From the NCBI RefSeq assembly GCF_014145455.1, contig NZ_JACIVB010000049.1:1-64000 (forward strand): a stretch of DNA of 64,000 bases, written 5' to 3'. This DNA comes from Limosilactobacillus rudii (GTDB taxonomy: Bacteria; Bacillota; Bacilli; Lactobacillales; Lactobacillaceae). The notes under the pieces were generated by a model. It saw only the letters and a list, made by a program, of their open reading frames with translations. It was not told where the DNA came from and did not search any database. Positions 1 through 5,773 of this stretch are shown here, one piece after another (the first letter of the stretch is position 1; every line of letters begins with the position of its first letter). Made by a program: the position numbers and the translations under genes.

Positions 1-116
1 CCAAGACGCTCCAGTTAATTCAAAGTGATTAAGTTGTCGAACCGCCGTATACGGAACCGTACGTACGGTGGTGTGAGAGGTCGATAATTGAATTAATCAA
101 TTATCTCCTACTCGAT
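1..116 (+). mobile_element. 3' end of a group II intron (domains V and VI)
   Basis: Positions 41-73 fold as a domain V hairpin: ACCGCCGTA pairs with TACGGTGGT (one G-U) around a GAAC-containing internal part. It is followed by GTGTGAGAGG and a domain VI stem (GATAATTG at 83-90 with CAATTATC near 97-104) and the typical 3' end CTACTCGAT. The reverse transcriptase/maturase gene and the 5' end would lie outside the window to the left. The 3' boundary is placed at about 115-116 by analogy with bacterial group II introns and is not exact. Confidence 0.8.
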
Positions 117-880
117 TTAGTTCTCTTAAATGATATATCTTGAAGTTTATTAGTGAGAGGATCATTCGAGATCGTGGCTTTCATGCTATCAATATAATTC
201 TTTTTTTTAGATTTATATGTGTTCTCACTTTCTAATAGATTATCAATATCGTAGTGATTAGGAGAAAGTGTTGCAAAGTTAGCAGATTTAGGTTGAAGCA
301 TCCAAGCAGGAATAAATTTTAAGACTCTAAAAGCAAAAATAAATAGAATAGCGATAAACATTGCAACTCCGAAGACTAAGGCAAAGTCAGAAACAAAAAG
401 TGATAATAGGAGAAAATCATCATTACTGTTTGGGAGTTTTAATTGGTTATGCCATAAGAAAAATGTAGGAGTAGCGGAGATAGAAGCTATTTCTATAAAA
501 AGTTTAGCGAGTTCTGCATTAAGACTAAGTTTTTTTGTATTGTCCATTCCCAGGATTACGTGTATTTTAAATATAAAGTTAGAAAGAAAATAGAACGTAA
601 TGGTTGTGAGAAATCCAATGGCAGTAAGATTGGCACTTTGCAACTTGGCAAGAGAAACTATATTAAAGTGTTTTGCATTTTCGACAATGCCTAGTATAGC
701 AAGAGTTATAATTATAAGTCGGCTAAATAGCGTAAAAGAATCCCAAAATATTAATTTTAAATAATAAAATTTTTCTCCTTTGAATTGATTCTGATATATA
801 TCCAATTTGCTATTAATAGAGATAAATCCCAAAACTAATAAAGATGAAAATAATAATAGAGTAAAATATCCAAGTAACAT
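101..880 (-). CDS. multi-pass membrane protein of unknown function, C-terminus formed by intron DNA
   Basis: A 259-residue protein with an N-terminal membrane segment (residues about 3-22) and further hydrophobic segments near 45-65, 85-105, 125-145 and 160-185, then a basic, polar C-terminal tail of about 65 residues. I do not recognise a family. The last codons (SSRR and stop) are read from the group II intron end at 101-116, so the intron probably sits inside or at the end of the original gene and may have truncated it. It runs opposite to the rest of the prophage genes, which fits a lysogenic-conversion or host-interaction gene. Function unknown. Confidence 0.6.
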   Translation of the reverse strand: MLLGYFTLLLFSSLLVLGFISINSKLDIYQNQFKGEKFYYLKLIFWDSFTLFSRLIIITLAILGIVENAKHFNIVSLAKLQSANLTAIGFLTTITFYFLSNFIFKIHVILGMDNTKKLSLNAELAKLFIEIASISATPTFFLWHNQLKLPNSNDDFLLLSLFVSDFALVFGVAMFIAILFIFAFRVLKFIPAWMLQPKSANFATLSPNHYDIDNLLESENTYKSKKKNYIDSMKATISNDPLTNKLQDISFKRTKSSRR

Positions 881-985
881 AAAAAAGTATTTCCTTTGAA
901 ATTAATACAATAATGATAAAAGAAATATTTTTCAAAGTAAATAGTATAATTTTTAATCAAAGGATCGATTAGTGTCATAAGAAAC

Positions 986-1107
986 AAAAGCATGCTTTTT
1001 AAATTAAAGAAAAGTCACTGAAAAAGAAGATTAAGAAGTTGAAAAAAGTAATTCAAATCTTCTTTTTAATAAAATTTCTGTGTAGTTTAAAAAGCATGCT
1101 TTTTAAA
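986..1107. repeat. two GCATGC palindromes flanking a long inverted repeat
   Basis: A perfect 22-bp palindrome centred on GCATGC lies at 1086-1107. An 18-bp version of the same sequence lies at 986-1003. Between them, a perfect 12-bp inverted repeat (AAAAAGAAGATT at 1021-1032, AATCTTCTTTTT at 1056-1067) resembles a bidirectional terminator. The whole could be a small palindromic element or a double terminator region separating the minus-strand gene from the array to the right. Confidence 0.7.
1021..1067. terminator. probable bidirectional terminator
   Basis: A 12-bp perfect stem with a 23-nt loop, A-rich on the left arm and T-rich on the right arm, so it would give a terminator with a U-tract on both strands. 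It lies downstream of nothing obvious on the plus strand and upstream of the minus-strand membrane gene. Confidence 0.5.
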
Positions 1108-1156
1108 TATCAACTTTCGTCCATGTAAGAAAATAAATTTGTTTCAAAAATTCGCT

Positions 1157-1277
1157 TTATTTTCTTATTAATCTAGCTTTAATGTTGTGTATTTGCTCAA
1201 ACTATAGATTTAATATTTTTCACTGTCTTTATAACATGGTTTGCGCGTCGCGTTTCTCATAATTAATAAGAAAATAA
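1157..1277. repeat. 16-bp perfect inverted repeat, arms 89 bp apart
   Basis: TTATTTTCTTATTAAT at 1157-1172 is repeated in inverse complement at 1262-1277. The spacer holds no gene I can support. It could be a remnant of a short mobile element or a looping operator. Apart from this and the palindromes, 881-1321 shows no coding region. Confidence 0.6.
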
Positions 1278-1321
1278 GACTTTTTACAGTAGAAAACTTT
1301 TTTATTATTTATATAAATACA

Positions 1322-1349
1322 TTGACAATATATAAAATAGTGGTATTAT
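1322..1349 (+). promoter_or_regulatory. promoter of array module 1
   Basis: TTGACA, 16-nt spacer, TATTAT. The transcript would begin with a hairpin TAAGCTA/TAGCTTA. Module 2 has the same spacing and a similar leader hairpin. Confidence 0.75.
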
Positions 1350-1419
1350 ATAGTTGTAAGCTAATTACTAGCTTAAGCAAGCCTAAATTTCAAATACTAG
1401 TTGAAAGGAGTTTCGGGCT

Positions 1420-1566
1420 ATGCTTACAGCAGTAAGCGCCCTTTTAGGAATAGCCGGCGCCTATCGGTTAGCCTGTAAAGGTTATAAAGATTATTGGCAA
1501 GGGCAACGCCTAAAAGAAAAAGCCTTAAAGAAGCGGGCCAAACGCTTAAATAAGGCTAAAAAATAA
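1420..1566 (+). CDS. small hydrophobic/basic peptide, module 1
   Basis: A 48-residue peptide starting at ATG behind GAAAGGAG. Residues 2-20 are hydrophobic (AVSALLGIAGAY), and the rest is strongly basic (KKRAKRLNKAKK). The layout, promoter-leader hairpin-peptide-terminator with a minus-strand promoter behind it, is shared with four further peptides in 1.3-6.6 kb. This suggests a membrane-active peptide of type I toxin kind. It is the least typical of the five because its C-terminus is long. Function inferred from layout only. Confidence 0.55.
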   Translation: MLTAVSALLGIAGAYRLACKGYKDYWQGQRLKEKALKKRAKRLNKAKK

Positions 1567-1585
1567 ACAATAGTTTTACATTATG

Positions 1586-1613
1586 GGGAATCGTGGCGCG
1601 GTTCCCTTTTACG
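1586..1613 (-). ncRNA. 5' part of putative antisense RNA, module 1
   Basis: On the minus strand a TATAAT box (1620-1625) lies 9 nt before AAAAGGGAACC, the start of a hairpin (GGGAA/TTCCC, 1586-1606). The -35 is weak (TTTCTA with a 17-nt spacer). On the plus strand the same hairpin plus TTTT would end the peptide mRNA. The antisense 3' end was not located. Confidence 0.4.
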
Positions 1614-1659
1614 TATATAATTATACTATGGAACTAAGAAAATAGAAAGGCTTTAGAAA

Positions 1660-1812
1660 ATGCTAAAAGCTCTATTTAATATAGTAATTCTGGTAATTGC
1701 TTTATATATAAGTTACAGGCTGATAAAATCAGGCAATTATTATCTTAGAGAAGCTCGCAAAATACGGCGACAAGTTAAAGAAGCAGAGAGGCGAGAAAAT
1801 GCCAAGAACTAA
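1660..1812 (+). CDS. small membrane peptide paired with basic protein, module 1
   Basis: A 50-residue peptide: one strong membrane segment (residues 5-19, LFNIVILVIALYISY), then a charged helix rich in Arg, Lys and Glu. It starts at ATG behind AGAAAGG and overlaps the start of the next gene by 14 nt, so the two are translationally linked. The same arrangement recurs at 2343-2462. No family recognised. Confidence 0.6.
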   Translation: MLKALFNIVILVIALYISYRLIKSGNYYLREARKIRRQVKEAERRENAKN

Positions 1813-2002
1813 AAAATTAACTGAAGAAGAAGCATATAGAAGACAACTAGCCCGCAACGTTGAGTATAACCGCACACATAAAAAAGAAGCCTACCGCAAT
1901 CAAAAGAAATCAAGGGCGCGGGGCTTCATTAAGAAAGACGCAACACGGGAAGAATTGGAAGAATTACGCGGGCTTATTGATGAACGTTTGAAAAAATTAT
2001 AA
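1799..2002 (+). CDS. small basic helical protein, array paralogue 1
   Basis: A 67-residue, Lys/Arg/Glu-rich protein with a C-terminal motif KSRARGFIKKDATREELEEL followed by LIDERLKKL. Four other proteins of this region share it (2465, 3109 diverged, 5906, 6380), with consensus S-x-A-R-x-F-I-x-K-x-A-x(3)-[DE]-L-x-E-L-x-x-L-I. The start is set by AGAGAGGCG upstream. Predicted all-helical and positively charged at the N-terminus, so nucleic-acid binding is likely but unproven. It follows the putative antisense promoter of module 1. Confidence 0.7.
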   Translation: MPRTKKLTEEEAYRRQLARNVEYNRTHKKEAYRNQKKSRARGFIKKDATREELEELRGLIDERLKKL

Positions 2003-2010
2003 TAAATTAA

Positions 2011-2038
2011 TTGACTACTAAAAATAATGTGATATTAT
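2011..2038 (+). promoter_or_regulatory. promoter of array module 2
   Basis: TTGACT, 16-nt spacer, TATTAT, the same geometry as module 1. The leader again carries a TAAGCT/AGCTTA hairpin, followed by a second hairpin TTACAAT/ATTGTAA before AAAGGGTG. Confidence 0.75.
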
Positions 2039-2121
2039 AATAGGTGTAAGCTATTATATAAAGCTTATAGCAACTACAACATTACAATTTCATATTGTAA
2101 AGGGTGTATAAGTTGTTATAT

Positions 2122-2253
2122 ATGCTTATTGATTGGTTAAGATTGATAATAGTAATATTGTTAGAGTTACGAGCGATTATATATTTAATTGAGAATATAA
2201 TAAAAGCCCTTAATAATCTAATTCAGACTATTAAAGACCTTACCAAACATTAA
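2122..2253 (+). CDS. small hydrophobic peptide (type I toxin-like), module 2
   Basis: A 43-residue peptide from ATG; a TTG at 2113 in the same frame is better spaced from AAAGGGTG and would give 46 residues. The N-terminal half is a membrane segment (LRLIIVILLELRAIIYLI), and the C-terminal half is an amphipathic helix ending in DLTKH. Its 3' untranslated region ends in the AAAGGG...CCCTTTT hairpin and is overlapped by a minus-strand promoter. This is the layout of type I toxin-antitoxin loci. Function inferred. Confidence 0.6.
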   Translation: MLIDWLRLIIVILLELRAIIYLIENIIKALNNLIQTIKDLTKH

Positions 2254-2254
2254 A

Positions 2255-2303
2255 TAAAAGCTTACAAAGGGTAGGCGGTCGGACGCTTGCCCTTTTATTA
2301 ATT
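2255..2303 (-). ncRNA. putative antisense RNA, module 2
   Basis: The RNA would start about 2303 behind TTGATT-16-TATAAT and open with a hairpin AAAGGGCAAGCG...CGCCTACCCTTT (2266-2296). Almost the same hairpin sequence starts the module 5 RNA. The 3' end is uncertain; only the first 50 nt are marked. Confidence 0.5.
2266..2296 (+). terminator. terminator of module 2 peptide mRNA
   Basis: AAAGGG and AGGCG pair with CGCTT and CCCTTT, followed by TTTT. A near-identical hairpin lies at 6302-6334. Confidence 0.65.
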
Positions 2304-2309
2304 ATTGTT

Positions 2310-2337
2310 ATTATAGCATGGATAAAAGAGGAATCAA
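2310..2337 (-). promoter_or_regulatory. antisense promoter, module 2
   Basis: Read on the minus strand: TTGATT, 16-nt spacer, TATAAT. Same boxes and spacing as the promoter at 5858-5885. Confidence 0.7.
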
Positions 2338-2342
2338 CTAAA

Positions 2343-2462
2343 ATGATAATGCAAATATTTATAATCTTATTCATGTTAGGCTTGATATATTGGCTATTGA
2401 TTGGCTTGAAAAATGATATAAAAAGCCTTATTAAAACGATAAAAGAATTTAAGCGGTGGTAA
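2343..2462 (+). CDS. small membrane peptide paired with basic protein, module 2
   Basis: A 39-residue peptide: membrane segment at residues 3-22 (MQIFIILFMLGLIYWLLIGL), then a Lys-rich helix. It starts at ATG behind AGAGGAA and ends 2 nt before the next gene's ATG. Same position relative to its basic partner as 1660-1812. Confidence 0.6.
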   Translation: MIMQIFIILFMLGLIYWLLIGLKNDIKSLIKTIKEFKRW

Positions 2463-2464
2463 TA

Positions 2465-2701
2465 ATGACCGAACAGCAAAAGAAACGGCGGGGACGCCCT
2501 AGAAAATACGCAACCAAAGAAGAAGCAAAGCAAGCACAGTTACAGCAGATTAAAGAAGCGAACAAGAAGAGCCCTAAAAGTAATTACTATCAATATAAAT
2601 CAAAGGCGCGTAATTTCATTACTAAGAAATCTACTAAAGCCGATTTAATAGAATTACAGGAACTTATAAATAAACGACTGGAAGAACTTTCTAAAAATTA
2701 G
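2465..2701 (+). CDS. small basic protein with AT-hook, array paralogue 2
   Basis: A 78-residue protein. Residues about 7-14 read KRRGRPRK, an AT-hook (core GRP), a minor-groove binder of AT-rich DNA. The C-terminal part carries the array motif (SKARNFITKKSTKADLIELQ, then LINKRLEEL). ATG at 2465 is preferred over an upstream GTG at 2456 because the latter lies inside the preceding gene. The AT-hook makes DNA binding likely; its target could be the AT-rich promoters of the array. Confidence 0.7.
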   Translation: MTEQQKKRRGRPRKYATKEEAKQAQLQQIKEANKKSPKSNYYQYKSKARNFITKKSTKADLIELQELINKRLEELSKN

Positions 2702-2720
2702 AAACGTGACGCGGTGAAGC

Positions 2721-2729
2721 TGATATAAT
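2721..2729 (+). promoter_or_regulatory. extended -10 promoter, module 3
   Basis: TGA-TATAAT extended -10 without a clear -35. The transcript opens with a hairpin GCGGGAAG/CTTTCCGC. Confidence 0.55.
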
Positions 2730-2843
2730 AAAAAACATAGGAAGCGGGAAGACTTGCAACCTTTCCGCAACCTTAGACAATCTACAAACAAGGATAAAAG
2801 CCAACTTTCTACAATATTATAAGTAGATGAGGGAGTGGTTTAA

Positions 2844-2888
2844 ATGTCCTTCTGTTTGTCTCTACTATTTTTGTCTGGTAATACATGA
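2844..2888 (+). CDS. leader peptide coupled to module 3 peptide
   Basis: A 14-codon frame (MSFCLSLLFLSGNT) behind GAGGGAGTGG. Its TGA stop overlaps the ATG of the hydrophobic peptide (ATGA), so translation of the second frame is probably coupled to the first. Module 4 has a similar short frame. Confidence 0.5.
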   Translation: MSFCLSLLFLSGNT

Positions 2889-2986
2889 GTATCACGCTTA
2901 CTATAACAAGCGGTAAAGTGTTTAGTGTGGTAATTGCTACCGTAATAAGTGCAATTATTGCAATAAAAAAGCGCCATAAAGGTTAG
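2885..2986 (+). CDS. 33-residue hydrophobic peptide (type I toxin-like), module 3
   Basis: Membrane segment at residues 11-28 (KVFSVVIATVISAIIAI) ending in the basic tail KKRHKG, a composition and length typical of Gram-positive type I toxins. It has no ribosome site of its own and starts at the ATGA overlap with the leader frame. The stop codon lies inside the antisense terminator hairpin (2970-2991). Direct repeats bracket the gene. The toxin role is inference from layout; no named family assigned. Confidence 0.65.
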   Translation: MSITLTITSGKVFSVVIATVISAIIAIKKRHKG

Positions 2987-3052
2987 GCGCTACAAACAAG
3001 GATAGTAGATTGTCGGGGTGTAAGTGATGCGAGCACTTACGCCCTTTAACAC
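2963..3052 (-). ncRNA. putative antisense RNA, module 3
   Basis: About 90 nt. It starts behind TTGATA-17-TATAAT and opens with TTAAAGGGC and a GTAAGTG/CACTTAC hairpin. It then covers the direct repeat and ends at the hairpin AGCGCC/GGCGCT (2970-2991) followed by six U. It overlaps the 3' end of the hydrophobic peptide gene. Confidence 0.65.
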
Positions 3053-3058
3053 GTTATT

Positions 3059-3087
3059 ATTATATATGATTATTTTTGCTATATCAA
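3059..3087 (-). promoter_or_regulatory. antisense promoter, module 3
   Basis: Minus strand: TTGATA, 17-nt spacer, TATAAT. Confidence 0.7.
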
Positions 3088-3108
3088 TATATTAGGGAAG
3101 TGGAAAAG

Positions 3109-3357
3109 GTGGCAAAAGCAAGCAAAGCGCAATTAGAAGCTAATAGACGATGGCGGGAGAAAAACAAAGCTTATAACGAATATAAAAAGGCTTTGAATTA
3201 CATGGATAACTTAATCAATCCGGATAAAGATAAAAACGAATTAATCTATAAAGCAATTGAAAAAAGCGAAGATCAAAGGTTTGATTACTGGGACGACATG
3301 ACAAATAGACTTGAAGAAATGGCGGATAAATTTGGCTATAAAGTTACTAAAAAATAA
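3109..3357 (+). CDS. small basic protein, diverged array paralogue 3
   Basis: An 82-residue protein. The N-terminus AKASKAQLEANRRWREKNKAY matches the N-terminal style of the array paralogues, but the C-terminal half is different (acidic, with YWDDMTNRLEEMADKFGY). GTG at 3109 is chosen because AGGGA lies about 10 nt upstream; GTG at 3100 is possible. It sits directly behind the module 3 antisense promoter, the same place as paralogues 4 and 5. Confidence 0.6.
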   Translation: MAKASKAQLEANRRWREKNKAYNEYKKALNYMDNLINPDKDKNELIYKAIEKSEDQRFDYWDDMTNRLEEMADKFGYKVTKK

Positions 3358-3381
3358 AAATAGATTTTTTCTATTTTTATA

Positions 3382-3473
3382 TTGACATCTATATCACTAT
3401 GATATATTATAAAGATGTTCAAAAGGAACAGGAAATAAAAAAATTATTTCTTATATCTATATCGTAGTGATAT
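3382..3473 (+). promoter_or_regulatory. promoter with two operator-like repeats
   Basis: TTGACA (3382-3387), 17-nt spacer, TATTAT (3405-3410). The spacer holds the dyad ATATCACTATGATAT (3391-3405). A second dyad ATATCGTAGTGATAT lies at 3459-3473, just before the first ribosome site. Both sit in the frame TCTATATC...TGATATA. It probably drives 3495-5468 and is bound by a phage repressor or activator not in this window. Confidence 0.75.
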
Positions 3474-3494
3474 AAAAGAAAGGAAACAATAAAA

Positions 3495-3668
3495 ATGAAA
3501 TGTGAATATTGCAACGAAAAAATTAACAACGGTTTTAATGTAACAGGGTATGAAATGACATCCCCAAAACAGGCGGAAGGCTTAAAGTTTGATTCTCTCT
3601 ATTGTATGAGTGAATATGCAAAGAAACATAATTTTAATGACTATGATTATATTTCATGTGATCTATAA
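3495..3668 (+). CDS. 57-residue Cys-containing small protein
   Basis: Starts at ATG behind AAAGGAAAC. CEYC at residues 3-6, with further Cys at 38 and 55, suggests a small zinc-binding fold (CxxC...C...C). First gene behind the operator-controlled promoter. No family recognised. Confidence 0.6.
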   Translation: MKCEYCNEKINNGFNVTGYEMTSPKQAEGLKFDSLYCMSEYAKKHNFNDYDYISCDL

Positions 3669-3683
3669 AGGGGGATGCCAACA

Positions 3684-3827
3684 ATGCGAAAAGTAGAAAA
3701 GTATATCAATCTATATCAGGAAAGTAAAATTACAGTTCATCAAGCCTATAAACAATTAGGCGGGCGAAAGTATAAAGAATTTTGGAATAAGTTATATAAA
3801 TTATCAACGAAAGAAAGGAACTTGTAA
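3684..3827 (+). CDS. 47-residue basic small protein
   Basis: Starts at ATG 9 nt behind AAAGGGGG and ends 2 nt before the next gene. Sequence KITVHQAYKQLGGRKYKEFW resembles a short helix-turn-helix (a helix, LGG turn, a helix), so weak DNA binding is possible. No family recognised. Confidence 0.5.
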   Translation: MRKVEKYINLYQESKITVHQAYKQLGGRKYKEFWNKLYKLSTKERNL

Positions 3828-3829
3828 TT

Positions 3830-4093
3830 ATGGGAATAGAAAAATCAAGAACTAACTGGATGAATGACGGCTATTTATACATTATTGAAAAGTACGAAAG
3901 AAACGACTACACAGGAAAATTTGAAATCTGGCGGCGTGGATTTATTAATTATTTTGCATATTGTGACAAATTGAAGCGCCTAACATGGTATAGCAGGGAG
4001 AACATTCAAAAGATAAATAATGATGCGTATTACATTAGAGACGACAAAAGACGCTATACAGGCCGAATAATTAGAGTAAAACAGTTCAATTAA
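3830..4093 (+). CDS. hypothetical prophage protein
   Basis: 87 residues, rich in Tyr, Arg and Lys (NDGYLYIIEKYERNDYTG...). Starts at ATG behind GAAAGGAAC. No motif recognised. Member of the small-gene operon 3495-5468. Confidence 0.6.
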   Translation: MGIEKSRTNWMNDGYLYIIEKYERNDYTGKFEIWRRGFINYFAYCDKLKRLTWYSRENIQKINNDAYYIRDDKRRYTGRIIRVKQFN

Positions 4094-4111
4094 ATAAAAG
4101 GGGTAATCATC

Positions 4112-4522
4112 ATGAATAAGAATTTAGTAATTAAAGTATTAGGCGCTTTATTAATTATTGCGGGTTGCAATTGGTATGTAGACAGTCAGAAACTACAAGA
4201 CGCACAAAGCCAAATCAGAACAGAACAAACGGCAAAGAGCAAGGCGAGCGCACAAATAGAAGACCTAAGCGCCACTAATGACGATTTAACAGACCAAAAC
4301 AAGGAACTAAAAGACTCACAAACTCATATCAAAGACGGTCAACAGATTAAAAATGATAAATTTACAATCGATTATGAAGACGATGGCGACGGTGATTATA
4401 CTTTAACAGTTTACCCAAGTAAAAAGGGCGAGCGCTTAATTGCTCAGCAAGGAGACGGCGCGCAAGGTTTAGAAATTGTAAATGTACCAAAGACAGACAA
4501 GCGGACAACATCAGCAAATTAG
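4112..4522 (+). CDS. putative lipoprotein with coiled coil
   Basis: 136 residues. N-terminus: Lys, a hydrophobic stretch and a lipobox ending IIAGC (Cys 20), so it is probably lipidated and held on the outer face of the membrane. Residues 25-75 form a polar coiled coil (repeated Gln, Asp and Ser heptads), followed by a beta-rich acidic part (DYEDDGDGDYTLTVYP). Phage-encoded lipoproteins of this size include superinfection-exclusion proteins; that role is only a possibility here. AAAGGGGTAATC ribosome site. Confidence 0.6.
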   Translation: MNKNLVIKVLGALLIIAGCNWYVDSQKLQDAQSQIRTEQTAKSKASAQIEDLSATNDDLTDQNKELKDSQTHIKDGQQIKNDKFTIDYEDDGDGDYTLTVYPSKKGERLIAQQGDGAQGLEIVNVPKTDKRTTSAN

Positions 4523-4538
4523 AAGGGAAGTTATAAAA

Positions 4539-4817
4539 ATGACTATCACACCAGAAGCAACAGTATACCGAGTTAATATGCTATATGTAACCGGTCAAAG
4601 CGTATCAGAACTATACAAGACCCAAGAAGAAGCAGAAAAGAAAATGAATGAATTTATTAATAGCGGTGAAGTGGCTAGTATCTCAATAGTTCGCCATCAC
4701 TGGACAGAATGGCGAAAAGGCGGAACTTGTGAACACCAAGAAAAGAGATTAAAACACTGGATAGTGTCACCGGAAAAAGTAGCAGAAGCACGACAAAACG
4801 CACTAGAAAATTATTAA
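4539..4817 (+). CDS. hypothetical prophage protein
   Basis: 92 residues from ATG behind AGAAGGGAAG. An upstream in-frame ATG at 4482 lies inside the lipoprotein gene and is rejected. Mixed alpha/beta composition, with a YRVNMLYVTG start and a Cys/His/Trp-containing middle (RHHWTEWRKGGTCEHQEKR). No family recognised. Confidence 0.6.
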   Translation: MTITPEATVYRVNMLYVTGQSVSELYKTQEEAEKKMNEFINSGEVASISIVRHHWTEWRKGGTCEHQEKRLKHWIVSPEKVAEARQNALENY

Positions 4818-4827
4818 GGGGTTGAAT

Positions 4828-5226
4828 ATGATGGATATTAAAGAAGTAAGTTATACAGATTTAACAGTAAAGGCGCTTAGGATGTTAAATACAGATGATA
4901 AAGTAAGATTGTTCTTGATGGAATCAACGCGAATCATGCGGGCGTTATCACAAAGCGACGCAATCTATACACATGAGCAGCGAGCTTTCAAGCGCAATTA
5001 TTGGCGCTTTGTTCTGTGCTGCAACCTCACGGCAACAATTAATAGGATTACAGCCATGAAGATATATGCGCGATTTGTTGGCGGATACTGTGAAGGGTTA
5101 GAGCCTAACACCGTTATAATTATGGGGATGTTATTTGAAGAGTTAGCCGAAAGCATCCACAAGGACGAGCCAAAAGACGAGCAACAAGCAATATTAAACG
5201 GTGCTATTAATTACTTGCTAAAATAA
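4828..5226 (+). CDS. hypothetical prophage protein
   Basis: About 132 residues, all-helical by composition, start ATG (4828) behind AAGGGG; a TTG at 4822 is also in frame. No conserved motif recognised. Position just before the late genes would fit a late transcription activator, but I see no sequence support for that. Confidence 0.55.
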   Translation: MMDIKEVSYTDLTVKALRMLNTDDKVRLFLMESTRIMRALSQSDAIYTHEQRAFKRNYWRFVLCCNLTATINRITAMKIYARFVGGYCEGLEPNTVIIMGMLFEELAESIHKDEPKDEQQAILNGAINYLLK

Positions 5227-5240
5227 TAGGAGGTTACACA

Positions 5241-5468
5241 ATGGATTATAGAAAATACTATCGAACAGTTAAGAGCCACGCTATAAAGTTTATTGATCCG
5301 GGGGATGATTACAAGCGCCGTTACTTTGCAAGCCGTGACGATTATAAAAGCGTACTAATGAAGTTATTACTTGCCACTGTTGACCGTTTGCAAGGGTTAG
5401 GGGTAAATATAAAGATCATTGTAGGGGATGACATTAAACAACAGCAGGAAACAAAAGAAGCCGCCTAA
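5241..5468 (+). CDS. hypothetical prophage protein
   Basis: 75 residues, start ATG behind AGGAGG. Basic N-terminal half (RKYYRTVKSHAIKF) and a hydrophobic middle. Last gene of the small-gene operon; a weak GC hairpin followed by TTTTT (5461-5484) may end it. Confidence 0.55.
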   Translation: MDYRKYYRTVKSHAIKFIDPGDDYKRRYFASRDDYKSVLMKLLLATVDRLQGLGVNIKIIVGDDIKQQQETKEAA

Positions 5469-5508
5469 AAGGGCGACTTTTTATTTTGAATTAAATTTTA
5501 TAATTATC

Positions 5509-5537
5509 TTTATTTGTACTTATATATAGTATATAAT
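5509..5537 (+). promoter_or_regulatory. probable promoter of module 4
   Basis: TATAAT at 5532-5537 with a weak TTTATT 17 nt upstream. The leader of about 100 nt is GC-richer than its surroundings and can fold. Confidence 0.5.
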
Positions 5538-5646
5538 ATAGGTATGGTAAGCGATGGGAGTAATTAACCCGGAGTTTATCAAGACGGATCAGCAGGCAAC
5601 GGCCGAGCGTTACCGATTACAGGTAGACCAAAGGAGGCGCGGGCCT

Positions 5647-5688
5647 ATGCTTTGTTATCTACCAGACAGGAGAACGCGTGACGGTTGA
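5647..5688 (+). CDS. leader peptide overlapping module 4 peptide
   Basis: A 13-codon frame (MLCYLPDRRTRDG) behind the strong site AAAGGAGG. It overlaps the start of the hydrophobic peptide by 11 nt in another frame, so it may control that gene's translation, as in module 3. Confidence 0.45.
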   Translation: MLCYLPDRRTRDG

Positions 5689-5773
5689 CGCTGTCGCGAC
5701 GCTGATATTCTCACAAGCTTTTTATTGGGTTTGTCGTGGTATTGCGTTAATTATAAAAGCGCTCAAGCAATAG
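5678..5773 (+). CDS. 31-residue hydrophobic peptide (type I toxin-like), module 4
   Basis: GTG start behind AGGAGA. Membrane segment AVATLIFSQAFYWVCRGIALII and a short basic end (KALKQ). Its stop codon lies in the loop of a bidirectional terminator (5755-5786). GTAGACC occurs both in the leader (near 5621) and behind the gene (near 5811), the equivalent of the module 3 direct repeat. The toxin role is inferred from layout. Confidence 0.6.
   Translation: MTVDAVATLIFSQAFYWVCRGIALIIKALKQ

Larger units (their letters stand above)
2782..3004 (+). repeat. 15-bp direct repeat bracketing module 3 peptide
   Basis: CTACAAACAAGGATA occurs at 2782-2796 in the leader and again at 2990-3004 behind the stop codon. 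The antisense RNA made across the second copy is therefore complementary to both copies, as in par/Fst loci of enterococcal plasmids. GACAATCTAC next to copy 1 is also the inverse complement of GTAGATTGTC next to copy 2. Confidence 0.85.

Noticed and set aside
237-251. ATATCGTAGTGATTA inside the minus-strand membrane gene resembles the operator dyads at 3391 and 3459
   Set aside because: It lies within coding sequence and lacks the full dyad; probably chance.
1241-1435. 64-codon frame before module 1
   Set aside because: It spans the promoter and leader hairpin of module 1 and shows no protein-like constraint.
2240-2533. 97-codon minus-strand frame
   Set aside because: Shadow of the module 2 genes; crosses the terminator and antisense promoter.
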